Below the pieces are notes generated by a model. The model was not told the DNA's origin, did no database searches, and saw only the letters and a list, made by a program, of their open reading frames with translations. A stretch of DNA of 64,000 nt from JACVRM01 sp046262315. Its GTDB lineage: Bacteria; Actinomycetota; Thermoleophilia; Gaiellales; Gaiellaceae. A program made the position numbers and the translations under genes. The DNA is taken from contig JBHEMZ010000029.1 in assembly GCA_046262315.1 (NCBI GenBank), positions 49,884 through 113,883 of the forward strand. The letters run 5' to 3'. Every line of letters starts with the position of its first letter. Within the stretch, counting starts at the first letter, position 1. This document shows, one piece after another, positions 34,605-44,139 of this stretch.

Positions 34605-35233
34605 GCGGGCAGGCGCGCGCGGACGAGGCGTTCGATCTGCGCCACCACATCGTCGATCTCGAGGTCTGTCGTGTCGATCACGTGCGCGTCGTCGGCCTGC
34701 AGCGTCCGCTCGGCATCGCTCTCGTCCCGGAGCCGGAGGTCGGTGACGAGCGCATCGGCGCCGATCTCCGGGCGCTCGGACTGTCGCCGCCGCGCCCGCA
34801 CACCCACGTCGGCGACGAGGTAGACCTTGACGTCGGCGTCCGGCGCCACGACCGTTCCGATGTCCCGGCCCTCGATGACAGCGTCGCCCGCGTCGGCGAG
34901 CTCCCGCTGGCGCACGCGCATGACCTCCCGAACTCCGGGGTGGCGCGCGACGACCGGCACCGCGCGATCGATCTCGGCGCGGCGGATGGCGCTCGTCACG
35001 TCCGCGCCCCCGATCGCCACGGTCCCGGACACGTCGAGCTCGACCGGATGGGTGAGGGCAAGGTCCGCAAGGGCGACTGCATCTTCGGCTGCGACGTCGC
35101 ACTCGCGGGCGAGCCAGGTGAGCGCGCGATACATGGCGCCCGTGTCCAGATAGCGGAAACCGAGCCGCTCCGCCAAGCGGCTCGCCACCGTGCTCTTGCC
35201 GGCCCCGGCCGGCCCGTCGATTGCCACGATCAT
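34601..35233 (-). CDS. cmk: Cytidylate kinase
   Basis: Phosphorylates CMP/dCMP. 210 residues: P-loop [32 protein letters not shown] and the lid region [14 protein letters not shown] at 35233. Follows aroA by 96 bases and overlaps plsC by four. Confidence 0.95.
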   Translation of the reverse strand: MIVAIDGPAGAGKSTVASRLAERLGFRYLDTGAMYRALTWLARECDVAAEDAVALADLALTHPVELDVSGTVAIGGADVTSAIRRAEIDRAVPVVARHPGVREVMRVRQRELADAGDAVIEGRDIGTVVAPDADVKVYLVADVGVRARRRQSERPEIGADALVTDLRLRDESDAERTLQADDAHVIDTTDLEIDDVVAQIERLVRARLPA

Positions 35234-35329
35234 GCGCTAGGCGGACGGCCTCTGCGCCGCTTTGACCGGCTCGGACTCTCGTGCGCGTGGGGATCGCTCA
35301 TACGCTTTTTAGCGAGTCGAAGGTGGCGC

Positions 35330-36619
35330 TCAGCTCCGCTGAGCGACGGCCTCGACAACGTCGAAGAACTCCGGGAAGCTTACGGCGACCGCCTCGTCCC
35401 CCTCGATCCGCACACCCTTGCGCGAGACGAGGCCGGCTACAGCTCCGAGCATGGCGATTCGGTGGTCTCCTCGCGTGTCGACGACCGTGCCGCCGCGCGG
35501 CCTCGCGGGGACGCCGCGCACGCGAAAGCCGTCGGCGCGCCCCTCGATGTGAATGCCGAGCGGCCGCAGCGCCGCCGTGACCGCCTCGATGCGGTCGGTC
35601 TCCTTGACGCGCAGCTCGGCGGCGCCGCGAACGGTGGTGGTACCACGCGCCATGCCGGCCACGAGCGCCAGCAGAGGCAGCTCGTCCACCAGCAGCGGCA
35701 CCTGCCCTTGGAGGACGCGCGTGGCAACGAGCTCGCTCGGCCGCACATCCACGTCGCCGAGCTGCTCGCCTCCCGCCCGCCGCCGGTGCAGCACGGTCAG
35801 CCGGGCGCCCATGTGCGCGAGCACGTCCAGGAAGCCCGACCGCGTCGGGTTCAGCCCGACCTCGTGCACGGTCAGCTCGGAGCCCGGCAGCAGGCACGCC
35901 GCCGCGACGAACGGGGCCGCTGCCGAGACGTCGCCGGGCACGTCGAGCGTTCCGAGCGCGAGACGCGCGGCGGGCTGGATCGTGATGCGGCGGCCGCGAC
36001 GCGTCACGCGCGCGCCGGCGGGTCGCAGCATCAGCTCAGTGTGATTCCGGGTCGCGAGCGGCTCGACCACGGTGGTCGGGCCGGCCGCGTACAGCCCGGC
36101 GAGCAGCAGGGCCGACTTGACCTGCGCGCTTGCGACGGGGCTCTCGTACTCGATCCCGTGCAGGCCTGCGCTCTCGACGACGAGCGGCGCGCGCCCGTCC
36201 GTCGTCTCCACGCGTGCGCCCATGCGGCGCAGCGGCTCGGCGATCCGCTCCATCGGCCTCGCGCACAGCGATTCGTCCCCGGTGAGCTCGAAACGCCCGC
36301 CGTGCCCGGCGAGCAGACCGGCGAGCAGCCTCACCGTCGTTCCCGAGTTGCCGCAGTCGATCGGGCCGTCCGGCTCCTGCAGGCCATGCAGCCCGGCGCC
36401 ATGCACGACGAGCTGGTCGGGTCCGGACTCGTCCACCCGCACTCCGAGCGCGCGAACCGCCTCCAGGGTGGACTCCGTGTCGAGCGAGCGGCCCCACCCG
36501 CGGATGCGCGTCTCCCCGTCGCCCACGGCGGCGAGCAGCAGCGCGCGGTGCGAGATGGACTTGTCGCCGGGCACCGCCACGTGCCCCACGACCGCCGTGG
36601 CCGGTGCGATCGCTCTCAC
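35330..36619 (-). CDS. aroA: 3-phosphoshikimate 1-carboxyvinyltransferase (EPSP synthase)
   Basis: Sixth step of the shikimate pathway. 429 residues. Substrate and PEP sites: PGDKSISHRALLLAA, CGNSGTTVRLLAGLLAG, SAQVKSALLLAGLYA, LPLLALVAGMARGTT, RVKETDRIEAV and DHRIAML. GTG at 36619 overlaps the tyrA stop (GTGA). The stop codon lies in an inverted repeat with arms CGCTCAG and CTGAGCG (about 35327-35345), possibly a processing site before cmk. Confidence 0.95.
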   Translation of the reverse strand: MRAIAPATAVVGHVAVPGDKSISHRALLLAAVGDGETRIRGWGRSLDTESTLEAVRALGVRVDESGPDQLVVHGAGLHGLQEPDGPIDCGNSGTTVRLLAGLLAGHGGRFELTGDESLCARPMERIAEPLRRMGARVETTDGRAPLVVESAGLHGIEYESPVASAQVKSALLLAGLYAAGPTTVVEPLATRNHTELMLRPAGARVTRRGRRITIQPAARLALGTLDVPGDVSAAAPFVAAACLLPGSELTVHEVGLNPTRSGFLDVLAHMGARLTVLHRRRAGGEQLGDVDVRPSELVATRVLQGQVPLLVDELPLLALVAGMARGTTTVRGAAELRVKETDRIEAVTAALRPLGIHIEGRADGFRVRGVPARPRGGTVVDTRGDHRIAMLGAVAGLVSRKGVRIEGDEAVAVSFPEFFDVVEAVAQRS

Positions 36620-37719
36620 GGCTCTGCAAGCGCCGGCGCGACGGTCACAGGGTAACCCTGCTCCTCGAGCAGCGCCGCTGCCCTGCCCGCGGCCGCGTCG
36701 CCGGAGATCAGCAGCGTCAGCGTCCCGCCGCGGTCGGGCGACATGTGGCGGAGCTCGAAGTCCTCGATGTTGATGCGGGCGGCGCCGAGTGCCTGGGTGA
36801 TGCCGGCGAGCACCCCCGGCCGGTCGGGCACGTGCACGGTCAGCCGCTGGAGCGTCCCGGGATCCTCGAACGCGTCGGCGAGCAGCCGCCGACGGTTGTC
36901 CACGGCCTCGCCGATCCACCGGGCGAGGAAGCCCGCGTCGCCGCTCGCCAGCGCGGCGTCGAGCTGGTCGAGCCTGCGGCGGTGCTCCCCGAGCGCCTCG
37001 CGCAGCGCAGCAGCGTTCTCCAGGAAGATGTCGACCCAGATGCGAGGGTTGGCGCCCGCGACCCGAGTCATGTCTCGCAGCGAGCCGCCGGCGGCCGCGA
37101 GCGGGTCGTGGCGCTCGATTCGCTCCGCTCCCGCCTGGTTCAGCAGCAGGTTGGCGAGGGCGTGCGGCAGATGGCTCGTGAGCGCGACGAGCCGGTCGTG
37201 GGCGGCTGGGTCGACCGCCAGCGGAACGGCGCCGAGGCCGGCGACGAAGCCGTGCACGGCGCGGTAGCGCTCGGTGTCGGTGTCGGGAAGCGGGGTCAGA
37301 AACCAGGTGGCGCCCTCGAAGAGATCTTCGCGCGCGTGTGCGGCGCCGCGGGCCTCGGAGCCGGCCACCGGATGGCCCCCGACGAAGCGACGTGAGCCGC
37401 CCGCGACCGCGCACACCGCCTGTTTTGTCGAGCCGACGTCCGTCACCGTGCAGCCGTCCCCGCTCGCGGCGAGCACTTCCTCGACCGCGGCCGGCAGGCG
37501 GGCGACGGGCGCGGCGACGACGGCGATGTCGGCATCCGCGAGCGCCTCGGACAGCGAGCCGGCAGGAACGTCGACCGCGCCGCGGCTCACCGCCGCCTCC
37601 AGCGCCTCCGGCGAGGGGTCCCAGCCGGCCACGCTTGCCACTCCGGTGCGACGCGCGGCCAGCGCGACCGACGCCCCGATCAGGCCCGTGCCGACAACGG
37701 CGAGCCGCCCGGCCCGCAC
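36616..37719 (-). CDS. tyrA: Prephenate dehydrogenase with C-terminal ACT domain
   Basis: Tyrosine branch: oxidative decarboxylation of prephenate. 367 residues. NAD loop VVGTGLIGASVALAA, catalytic His in FVGGHPVAGSEARG, LTSHLPHALAN, and an ACT domain from about residue 290 (LTVHVPDRPGVLAGITQALG...INIEDFELRH) that usually gives feedback control by tyrosine. GTG start at 37719, 10 bases after aroG. Confidence 0.93.
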   Translation of the reverse strand: MRAGRLAVVGTGLIGASVALAARRTGVASVAGWDPSPEALEAAVSRGAVDVPAGSLSEALADADIAVVAAPVARLPAAVEEVLAASGDGCTVTDVGSTKQAVCAVAGGSRRFVGGHPVAGSEARGAAHAREDLFEGATWFLTPLPDTDTERYRAVHGFVAGLGAVPLAVDPAAHDRLVALTSHLPHALANLLLNQAGAERIERHDPLAAAGGSLRDMTRVAGANPRIWVDIFLENAAALREALGEHRRRLDQLDAALASGDAGFLARWIGEAVDNRRRLLADAFEDPGTLQRLTVHVPDRPGVLAGITQALGAARINIEDFELRHMSPDRGGTLTLLISGDAAAGRAAALLEEQGYPVTVAPALAEP

Positions 37720-37729
37720 CGGCTCCCCC

Positions 37730-39124
37730 CTAGACAGCGCGCGGCCGCCGCATCATCTCGGCGACGCGGAAGGCGAGGTCGAGCGACTGGCGCGCGTTCA
37801 GGCGCGGGTCGCAGAGCGACATGTAGTTGGAGTGGAGCTGGTGCTCGCTGACTTCCTCCGAGCCTCCGACGCACTCGGTCACGTCTTCGCCCGTGAACTC
37901 GAGGTGGACGCCGCCGGGCCACGTGCGCTCGCGCGAGTGCGCCTCGAAGAAGCCTTCGATCTCCGCGAGCACCGCGTCGAGGCGGCGGGTCTTCCGCCCC
38001 GAGGCGGTGACGAACGTGTTGCCGTGCATCGGGTCGCAGACCCAGACGACCGGATGATCGTGCTGGCGCACCGAGCGCAGCAGCGGCCGCAGCTTCTCCA
38101 CGACGTCGTCGGCGCCCATCCGCGAGATGAAGAGGAGCCGGCCGGGGACGCGATCCGGGTTGAGCCGCGAGCACAGGGCGAGCACCTCGTCCGGCGTCGC
38201 CGTGGGACCGAGCTTGACCCCGACCGGATTCTCGACGCCGGAGAAGAACTCGACGTGCGCGCCGTCCGGCTGCCGCGTCCGGTCGCCGATCCAGAGCATG
38301 TGGGCTGAGCAGTCGTACCAGCGGTCGGTGAGGGAGTCGCGCCGCGTGAGCGCCTCCTCGTAGTCGAGCAGGAGCCCCTCGTGGCTCGTCCAGAGGTCGA
38401 CGTGGTGGAGCTGGTCCTGGCGCGAGAGGTCGATCCCGCAGGCGGCCAGGAAGCGCAGGGCCCGCTCGATCTCGGTCGCGATCAGCTCGTACCGGCGCCC
38501 CTCCGCCGAGGTCGCTACGAATTCCTGGTTCCAGGTGTGCACCTGCGTCAGATCGGCGAAGCCGCCCTTGGTGAAGGCTCGCAGCAGGTTCAGGGTCGCC
38601 GCGGACTGGTGGTAGCCGTCCACCATGCGGCGTGGGTGCGGGACGCGGGCGGCAGCGGTTGGAGGGTCGTCGTGCACCATGTGCCCGCGGAACGAGGGCA
38701 GGTCGATCCCATCCACGCGCTCCGTCGGCGACGAGCGGGGCTTGACGAACTGCCCGGCAATGCGGCCCACCTTGATCACGGGCAACGTGGCCCCGTAGGT
38801 GAGCACGGCTGCCATCTGGAGCAGGATCTTCAGCTTGTCGCGAATCGCGGGCGCCGAGAAGTCGTGGAACGACTCGGCGCAGTCGCCCGCCTGGAGCAGA
38901 AACGCACGACCCTCTGCCACGTGCGCGAGCGCCTCCGTCAGCGTCCGCGCCTCGCCGGCGAAGACGAGCGGCGGCAGCCGGCGCAGAACGGTCACGGCGG
39001 CTTCGAGCTCGCCGGGGTCCGGCCACTCGGGCTGCTGGCGCGCCGGATACGCGCGCCACGACTCGGGGCTCCAGCGAGTGTCCGACGCGAGCGCCACAGC
39101 GTTCAGTCTAGGTTCCCGCCTCAT
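37730..39124 (-). CDS. aroG: 3-deoxy-7-phosphoheptulonate synthase, class II
   Basis: First step of the shikimate pathway. 464 residues of the plant/mycobacterial class II type: FAGEARTLTEALAHVAEGRAFLLQAGDCAESF with the metal Cys, KVGRIAGQFVKPRSSPTER, WIGDRTRQPDGAHVEFFSG, VWVCDPMHGNT and PGGVHLEFTGEDVTECVGG. In Mycobacterium this enzyme forms a complex with a small AroQ mutase, whose likely gene starts 32 bases away on the other strand. ATG at 39124. Confidence 0.95.
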   Translation of the reverse strand: MRREPRLNAVALASDTRWSPESWRAYPARQQPEWPDPGELEAAVTVLRRLPPLVFAGEARTLTEALAHVAEGRAFLLQAGDCAESFHDFSAPAIRDKLKILLQMAAVLTYGATLPVIKVGRIAGQFVKPRSSPTERVDGIDLPSFRGHMVHDDPPTAAARVPHPRRMVDGYHQSAATLNLLRAFTKGGFADLTQVHTWNQEFVATSAEGRRYELIATEIERALRFLAACGIDLSRQDQLHHVDLWTSHEGLLLDYEEALTRRDSLTDRWYDCSAHMLWIGDRTRQPDGAHVEFFSGVENPVGVKLGPTATPDEVLALCSRLNPDRVPGRLLFISRMGADDVVEKLRPLLRSVRQHDHPVVWVCDPMHGNTFVTASGRKTRRLDAVLAEIEGFFEAHSRERTWPGGVHLEFTGEDVTECVGGSEEVSEHQLHSNYMSLCDPRLNARQSLDLAFRVAEMMRRPRAV

Positions 39125-39156
39125 GCAAGCGCCGCGCCGTGTGCTACAGAGAGCAC

Positions 39157-39465
39157 GTGCCCGACGCGGACGCCGACGCCGTCGTGCGCGAGCTGCGCGA
39201 CCGCATCACCGAGAACGACCACCTACTGCTCGAGGCGGTCAACCGCAGGCTCGAGCTGGTGGCCCGCCTGAAGGCGCACAAGGAGGCGGCCGGGCTGTCG
39301 TTCCTCGACCGCGGGCGCGAGCGCCGGATCATGGAAGAGCTGCTCGCCGCAAACACTGGGCCACTCTCGTCCGAGGGACTGCGTTCCCTGTTCGCTGCGG
39401 TGCTCGAGCTCACGAAACGTGAGCTCGAGGAGGGTGACGGCGCCGCGGAGCGCGGGTCCGCTTGA
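39157..39465 (+). CDS. Chorismate mutase, AroQ class
   Basis: Converts chorismate to prephenate, the TyrA substrate. About 102 residues, three-helix AroQ fold: ELRDRITENDHLLLEAVNRRLELVARLKAHK supplies the Arg and Lys of the active site, followed by FLDRGRERRIMEEL. GTG at 39157 is preferred (AGAGAG lies just upstream); GTG at 39139 would add six residues. Size and context match the mycobacterial mutase that depends on class II DAHP synthase for full activity. Stop overlaps the trpE start. Confidence 0.88.
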   Translation: MPDADADAVVRELRDRITENDHLLLEAVNRRLELVARLKAHKEAAGLSFLDRGRERRIMEELLAANTGPLSSEGLRSLFAAVLELTKRELEEGDGAAERGSA

Positions 39466-40691
39466 GCGATACGCGGCTCGCCGCGGACCTGATCACGCCG
39501 CTGGGTGCATACCTGCGTCTGCGGCCTCCCGGCGCCCCGGGGTTCCTGCTCGAGTCCGTCGAGCGGGGACGGCTAGGGCGCTACTCGTTCGTGGGCGCCG
39601 GCTCCCGGCTAGTCGACCTCGTCGAAGCCGAGAGCTGCGGCGAGCCCGTGACCGGGTATGTCGGGTACGACTACGCGGCCGTCGTCGAGCCGACCGTACT
39701 GCTGCCGGATCGCGGCCCGGGCCTGCCGGAGAGCCGTTTTCTCGTCGCCGACGTGCTCGTGCGCTTCGACCACGCCGGCGGCACGGCAGACGTCGTGCGC
39801 GGCGATCCCGAGGCGGTCGAGCAAGCCCTGGCGGCGCCGCTCGACCCGCTGCCCGCGGCCGGCGGCAAGCCGGGGGCGCGCGTGCGGCGGTCTCCGTCCC
39901 GCGGGGACTACGAGGCGGCGGTGCGCCGCGCCCTCGAGCACATCCGCGCGGGAGACGCGTTCCAGATCGTCGTCTCACAGCGAGCTGTGCGCCCGCTCCG
40001 GGCGTCGGCGCTCGACGTCTACCGCGCGCTGCGGCAGCTGAACCCTTCGCCCTACCTGTTCCTGCTCGAGCTCGGAGACATCACGCTCGTCGGCTCGTCA
40101 CCCGAAACGCTCGTCCGCTCGGACGGCCGCCGCGCCACCGTGAACCCGATCGCGGGCACGACGCGGAGCGGGCCGGGCGACGCCGAGCGCCTGCTCACGT
40201 CCGAAAAGGATCGGGCCGAGCACGTCATGCTCGTCGATCTCGGCCGCAACGACCTCTCGCGCGTGTGCATGCCCGGCAGCGTGCAGGTGCAGCGGCTGCT
40301 GGAGCCGGAGCAGTTCTCCTTCGTGACCCACCTGGTCTCGGAGGTCGAGGGCGAGCTGCTTGCCGGCACGAGACCGTTCGATCTTTTGCGCGCCTGCTTT
40401 CCCGCGGGCACCGTGTCGGGGGCGCCGAAGGTGCGCGCAATGCAGATCATCTCCGAGCTCGAGGGCTACCGCCGCGGCCCGTACGCCGGCGCCGTCGGGT
40501 ACGTGTTGCCGGACGGCGTGCTCGACATGTGCATCGCGATCCGGACGATCGTGATCGCCGAGGGCACCGCGCGCATGCAGGCCGGCGCCGGCATCGTCGC
40601 GGACTCCGACCCGGCGGCCGAGCACGAGGAGTGCCTGAACAAGCTGGCCGCGCTCGAGCACGCCGTCCGGCTCGCGGAAGCCGCGGCGTGA
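39462..40691 (+). CDS. trpE: Anthranilate synthase component I
   Basis: Chorismate to anthranilate, with TrpG supplying ammonia. 409 residues, shorter than usual (about 500) because the N-terminal domain is reduced. Core motifs: SPSRGDYEAAVRRALEHIRAGDAFQIVVSQR, PIAGTTRSGPG (Ala after PI favours TrpE over PabB, which has Lys there), LVDLGRNDLSRV, GTVSGAPKVRAM and GAGIVADSDP. TTG start overlaps the mutase stop (TTGA). A dual role in p-aminobenzoate synthesis cannot be excluded. Confidence 0.88.
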   Translation: MSDTRLAADLITPLGAYLRLRPPGAPGFLLESVERGRLGRYSFVGAGSRLVDLVEAESCGEPVTGYVGYDYAAVVEPTVLLPDRGPGLPESRFLVADVLVRFDHAGGTADVVRGDPEAVEQALAAPLDPLPAAGGKPGARVRRSPSRGDYEAAVRRALEHIRAGDAFQIVVSQRAVRPLRASALDVYRALRQLNPSPYLFLLELGDITLVGSSPETLVRSDGRRATVNPIAGTTRSGPGDAERLLTSEKDRAEHVMLVDLGRNDLSRVCMPGSVQVQRLLEPEQFSFVTHLVSEVEGELLAGTRPFDLLRACFPAGTVSGAPKVRAMQIISELEGYRRGPYAGAVGYVLPDGVLDMCIAIRTIVIAEGTARMQAGAGIVADSDPAAEHEECLNKLAALEHAVRLAEAAA

Positions 40692-41248
40692 TCCTGCTCG
40701 TCGACAACTACGACTCGTTCACGTACAACCTCGCGCACCTGTTCGGCGCGCTCGGGGCCGAGGTGGTGGTTCGGCGAAACGACGAGCTCGACGCGGACGA
40801 GGCGGAGCGATTGGCGCCTTCTCACCTCGTCGTCTCGCCGGGGCCGGGGCGGCCGGCCGACGCCGGAAGGACGCCCGAGATCCTCGCGCGGCTGGCGGGA
40901 CGCGTGCCGACGCTCGGCGTCTGCCTCGGCCACCAGGGCCTCGCGGAGGTGTTCGGCGGCGAGGTCGGCCTCGCCCGAGAGCTCGTGCATGGGCGCTCCA
41001 CCCTCGTGCGCCACGACGGTCGCGGCATCTTCTCCGGACTGCCGCAGCCGCTCGAAGCCGGCCGCTACCACTCGCTGGCCGTGCTCTCGCTGCCGGCGGC
41101 ACTCGAGGTTTCGGCCACCGCGCCCGACGGCGAAATCATGGCGGTCCGCCACCGCGAGCTGCCGGTCGAGGGCGTCCAGTTCCATCCGGAGTCGATCCTG
41201 ACCCCGCTCGGTTCCCGCCTCGCCGCGAACTTCCTCGGCGCTCGCTGA
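40688..41248 (+). CDS. trpG: Anthranilate synthase component II (glutamine amidotransferase)
   Basis: 186 residues, class I amidotransferase. Begins MILLVDNYDSFTYNLAH; catalytic Cys in LGVCLGHQGLAEVFGG, His and Glu in VQFHPESI. Provides ammonia to the preceding TrpE; could also serve PabB. GTG at 40688 overlaps the trpE stop as GTGA. Confidence 0.93.
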   Translation: MILLVDNYDSFTYNLAHLFGALGAEVVVRRNDELDADEAERLAPSHLVVSPGPGRPADAGRTPEILARLAGRVPTLGVCLGHQGLAEVFGGEVGLARELVHGRSTLVRHDGRGIFSGLPQPLEAGRYHSLAVLSLPAALEVSATAPDGEIMAVRHRELPVEGVQFHPESILTPLGSRLAANFLGAR

Positions 41249-41419
41249 GCGCCGGTTGCGAGCGCCCGGCCGGACGGCTACGGTTGACGGAATGACTCCC
41301 GCCACCTGCACGAGGCCCTGGTCGTGGCCGCGCTCGCGGGGCGGGAGCGTGCGCTAGCACCGGCCCGTCGCCGCGAGCTCTCCGCTGGGACGGCGTAAAC
41401 CTGGGCTGAAAGGATCATC

Positions 41420-42433
41420 ATGACGATGCGCGTTTTCTCAGGAATCAAGCCGAGTGGCGATGCGACGTTTGGCAACTACAGCGGCGGCTTCCGCCAGTAC
41501 GCGGCGACGCAGGATCGCGCAGCCGCGGCCGGCGGGCACGCGTTCTTCTGCATCGTCGACCTGCATGCGATCACGGTCGACTACGAACCCGAGGACTTGC
41601 GCCGGCGCACCCTCGACATCGGCGCCATGCTCTTCGCGACGGGGCTCGATCCGGCGCGGTCGACGGTGTTCGTCCAGAGCCACGTACCCGCGCACGCCGA
41701 TGCGGCTTGGCTGCTCTCGGCCGTCGCGAGCTACGGGCAGCTCGGCCGCATGACGCAGTTCAAGGAAAAGGGCGACCGGCAGGAATCCGTCTCTGCGGCG
41801 CTCTTCAACTACCCGGTGCTGATGGCCGGCGACATCCTGCTCTACCGCACGAGCGTCGTCCCCATCGGCGACGACCAGCGCCAGCACCTCGAGCTCGCGC
41901 GTGACATCGCGGAGCGCTTCAACACACGCTACGGCGAGACCTTCGTCGTGCCCGAGGGCGTCTATCCGGAGGTCGGGGCGCGCATCATGGACCTCCAGGA
42001 AACCACCGACAAGATGGGCAAGACCGGGAGCTCCGAGCAGGGGACGATCCGGTTACTCGACACGCCGGACGTGATCCGCAAGAAGGTGCGCTCGGCGGTC
42101 ACGGATTCGGGACGCGACGTGGCCCGCTCACCCGAGAAGCCGGGCGTGACCAACCTGATCGAGATGATGTCGGTCGCGACGGGCGAGCCGCCCGAGGCGA
42201 TCGAGTCGCGCTACGAGGGGCAGGGCTACGGGCCATTCAAGCAAGACGTCGCGGAGGCGGTCGTGGAGCTCGTCGAGCCGATCCAGGAGCGCTACGCCGA
42301 GCTGCGCGGCGACGAGCCCGAGCTGCGGCGGCTGCTGGCGCTCGGCGCCGAGCAGGCGGCGGAGGCGTCGGCGCCCGTGCTCGGGCGGATGTACGAGCAC
42401 ATGGGTTTCGTCCGCCCGCAGCCGGCGGGGTAG
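41420..42433 (+). CDS. trpS: Tryptophanyl-tRNA synthetase
   Basis: 337 residues, class I synthetase close to the Bacillus type. HIGH region KPSGDATFGNYSGGFRQY; FCIVDLHAITV; MTQFKEK; VPIGDDQRQHLELARDIAERFN; the KMSKS region reads DKMGKTGSSEQGTI, keeping both lysines. GAAAGGA precedes the ATG at 41420. It is 171 bases after trpG; no T-box or leader peptide was recognised between them. Confidence 0.95.
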   Translation: MTMRVFSGIKPSGDATFGNYSGGFRQYAATQDRAAAAGGHAFFCIVDLHAITVDYEPEDLRRRTLDIGAMLFATGLDPARSTVFVQSHVPAHADAAWLLSAVASYGQLGRMTQFKEKGDRQESVSAALFNYPVLMAGDILLYRTSVVPIGDDQRQHLELARDIAERFNTRYGETFVVPEGVYPEVGARIMDLQETTDKMGKTGSSEQGTIRLLDTPDVIRKKVRSAVTDSGRDVARSPEKPGVTNLIEMMSVATGEPPEAIESRYEGQGYGPFKQDVAEAVVELVEPIQERYAELRGDEPELRRLLALGAEQAAEASAPVLGRMYEHMGFVRPQPAG

Positions 42434-42653
42434 ACGAGGGCGCGGGAGCGAGCCGCGCAGCGGCCCGGCGCGGGCGCAAACTCGGCGCACATCAGTCACG
42501 CGCGAGGTTCGTCGCTACCGTCGACCGCGGGCGGGAGGTGGTGGACGCAGGGCCCCTTTGGGAAAGTGGGCCGAGAAGGGTGGGGATTGCCGGGAAGGAC
42601 GCGGCTCGGATGGATTGGCCTTGTCTCCGGCGGTGCGAGAGCAGATGCGCAGG

Positions 42654-43620
42654 TCAGAGCCAGCCGACTCGCCGCAGCCGCCGCCAGAGCGCGAAGCAGA
42701 CGAGGCCGATTACCGCGAGCACGAGCGGATAGCCGAACGTCCAGGTGAGCTCGGGCATGTGCTCGAAGTTCATGCCGTAGACGCCGGTGACCGCGGTCGG
42801 CACCGCGATGATCGCCGCCCACGCCGAGATCGTGCGCACGTCCTCGTTCTGGCGCACCGTGATCTGCGTCAGGTTCGCGGTCAGCACGCTCGTCAGCGCC
42901 TCGTTGAGGTCGTGCACGCGCGTCCGTGCGCGCTCGAGATGGTCGTGCACGTCGCGAAAGTACGGCTGCGTCGTCTCGTGGACGAGCGGGCTGGCCCCGC
43001 GGGCGAGGGCGTCGATCGGGTCGACGAGCGGCTCGATCGCGCGATAGAGCTCGAGTACCTCGCGCTTCAGCCGGTAGATGCGGCTCGCCGGGTTCGCGCG
43101 CGTGTCGGAGAACACCGCGCGGCTCGACGTCCGCGACGGCGCCGTCGAGCGCCTCGATGACGGCGCCGTAGTCGTCGACGATGCGGTCGAGGATCGCGTA
43201 CAGCGCCGCGCTCGGGCCGAGGCTCAGCAGGTCTGGCCGCTGCTCGAGCTGCAACCGCACCTCGTGCAGCGGGGCCTCGCCGTGGCGCACGGAGACGAGG
43301 AAGTGCTCACCGGCGAACAGCATTACCTCGCCGAGCTCGACGTCGCCCGTCGCACTGACGAAGCGCCCGGGCTTGACGACGAGGAAGAGCGATTCGCCGT
43401 AGCGCTCGAGCTTCGGCCGCTGGTGAGCGTGCAGCGCGTCCTCCACGGCGAGCTCGTGCAAATCGAGCTCCCGGCTGACCGAGTCGAGCTCGTCGCGCGA
43501 CGGGTCGGCCAGCCCGATCCAAGCGAAGGCGTGCCCGATGCGGCAGTGCTCGTACAGTTGATCGAACTGGACGTCCGCCCGCCGCCGGCCCCGTTCGTAC
43601 AGGGCGTAGTCGACTATCAC
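42654..43620 (-). pseudogene. corA: CorA-like magnesium/cobalt transporter, frameshifted
   Basis: The N-terminal cytoplasmic domain is in one frame from GTG 43620 (MIVDYALYERGRRRADVQFD through IEALDGAVADVE). The rest (FSDTRANPASRIYRLKREVL, coiled-coil, then two membrane helices with the family motif YGMNF) is in the next frame, ending at 42654. Removing one base at 43121-43122 (a GG on the plus strand) restores ADVERAVFSDTRANPA, the normal CorA sequence. So either the gene is inactivated by a 1-base insertion or the assembly has an error. GTG overlaps the GNAT stop upstream. Confidence 0.85.
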
Positions 43621-44129
43621 GACGCGAGCGTACCGCGCCGGTAGCGGAGCTCCCGCACGCGTTTCCCGTAGTGCTCGTGCTTCTCGCTGCCGTCGGGCGC
43701 CCAGCCACGCCGCTCGTAGAAACTGCGGGCGCGCTCGTTCGTGTCGAGCACCCAGAGGATGGCCTCACGGAACCCCAACGCTTCGAGAGCGCGCACGGCC
43801 TCGTCGTGAAGGAGTCGTCCCGTGCCCCGACCCCATTCGCCCTCCAGCGCGTAGATGGCGTACAGCTCGCCGACTCGTCGCCAGTCGCAGTCGCTGTCGC
43901 GCGACGGGCCAGCCGACGCGAAGCCCACCGCCTGGCCGTCGCGCTCGGCCAGGAGCACCGTCTCGCCGGAGCGCAGTTCACGCAGCCGCCGGCGCCACCG
44001 GCGTGTGCGTCCCTCCACGGTGAGGGCCGCGAGGTAGTCCTCGGGCAGGAGGCCGCGGTAGGCGGCACGCCAGGACGAGACGTGCACACGCGCCACGGCC
44101 TCCGCGTCGGCGCGCGAGGCTGGACGCAC
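43617..44129 (-). CDS. GNAT-family N-acetyltransferase
   Basis: 170 residues. Begins MRPASRADAEAVARVHVSSWRAAYRGLLPE; acetyl-CoA loop LYALEGEWGRGTGRLLHDEAV in the Q/RxxGxG/A position; FYERRGW near the end. Substrate unknown; the start resembles small-molecule or protein N-acetyltransferases. GTG at 44129 is 10 bases after rluB; GTG at 44159, inside rluB, is an alternative. Confidence 0.85.
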   Translation of the reverse strand: MRPASRADAEAVARVHVSSWRAAYRGLLPEDYLAALTVEGRTRRWRRRLRELRSGETVLLAERDGQAVGFASAGPSRDSDCDWRRVGELYAIYALEGEWGRGTGRLLHDEAVRALEALGFREAILWVLDTNERARSFYERRGWAPDGSEKHEHYGKRVRELRYRRGTLAS

Positions 44130-44139
44130 GAGAGCGCCG

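Noticed and set aside
41249..41419. T-box or tryptophan leader before trpS, and leader before trpE
   Set aside because: No Trp-rich leader peptide or T-box sequence was seen; trpE is coupled to the mutase gene.
41434..41490. TrpRS lacking the HIGH histidine (TFGN instead of HLGN)
   Set aside because: Bacillus-type tryptophanyl-tRNA synthetases naturally have TIGN here, so this is normal variation.
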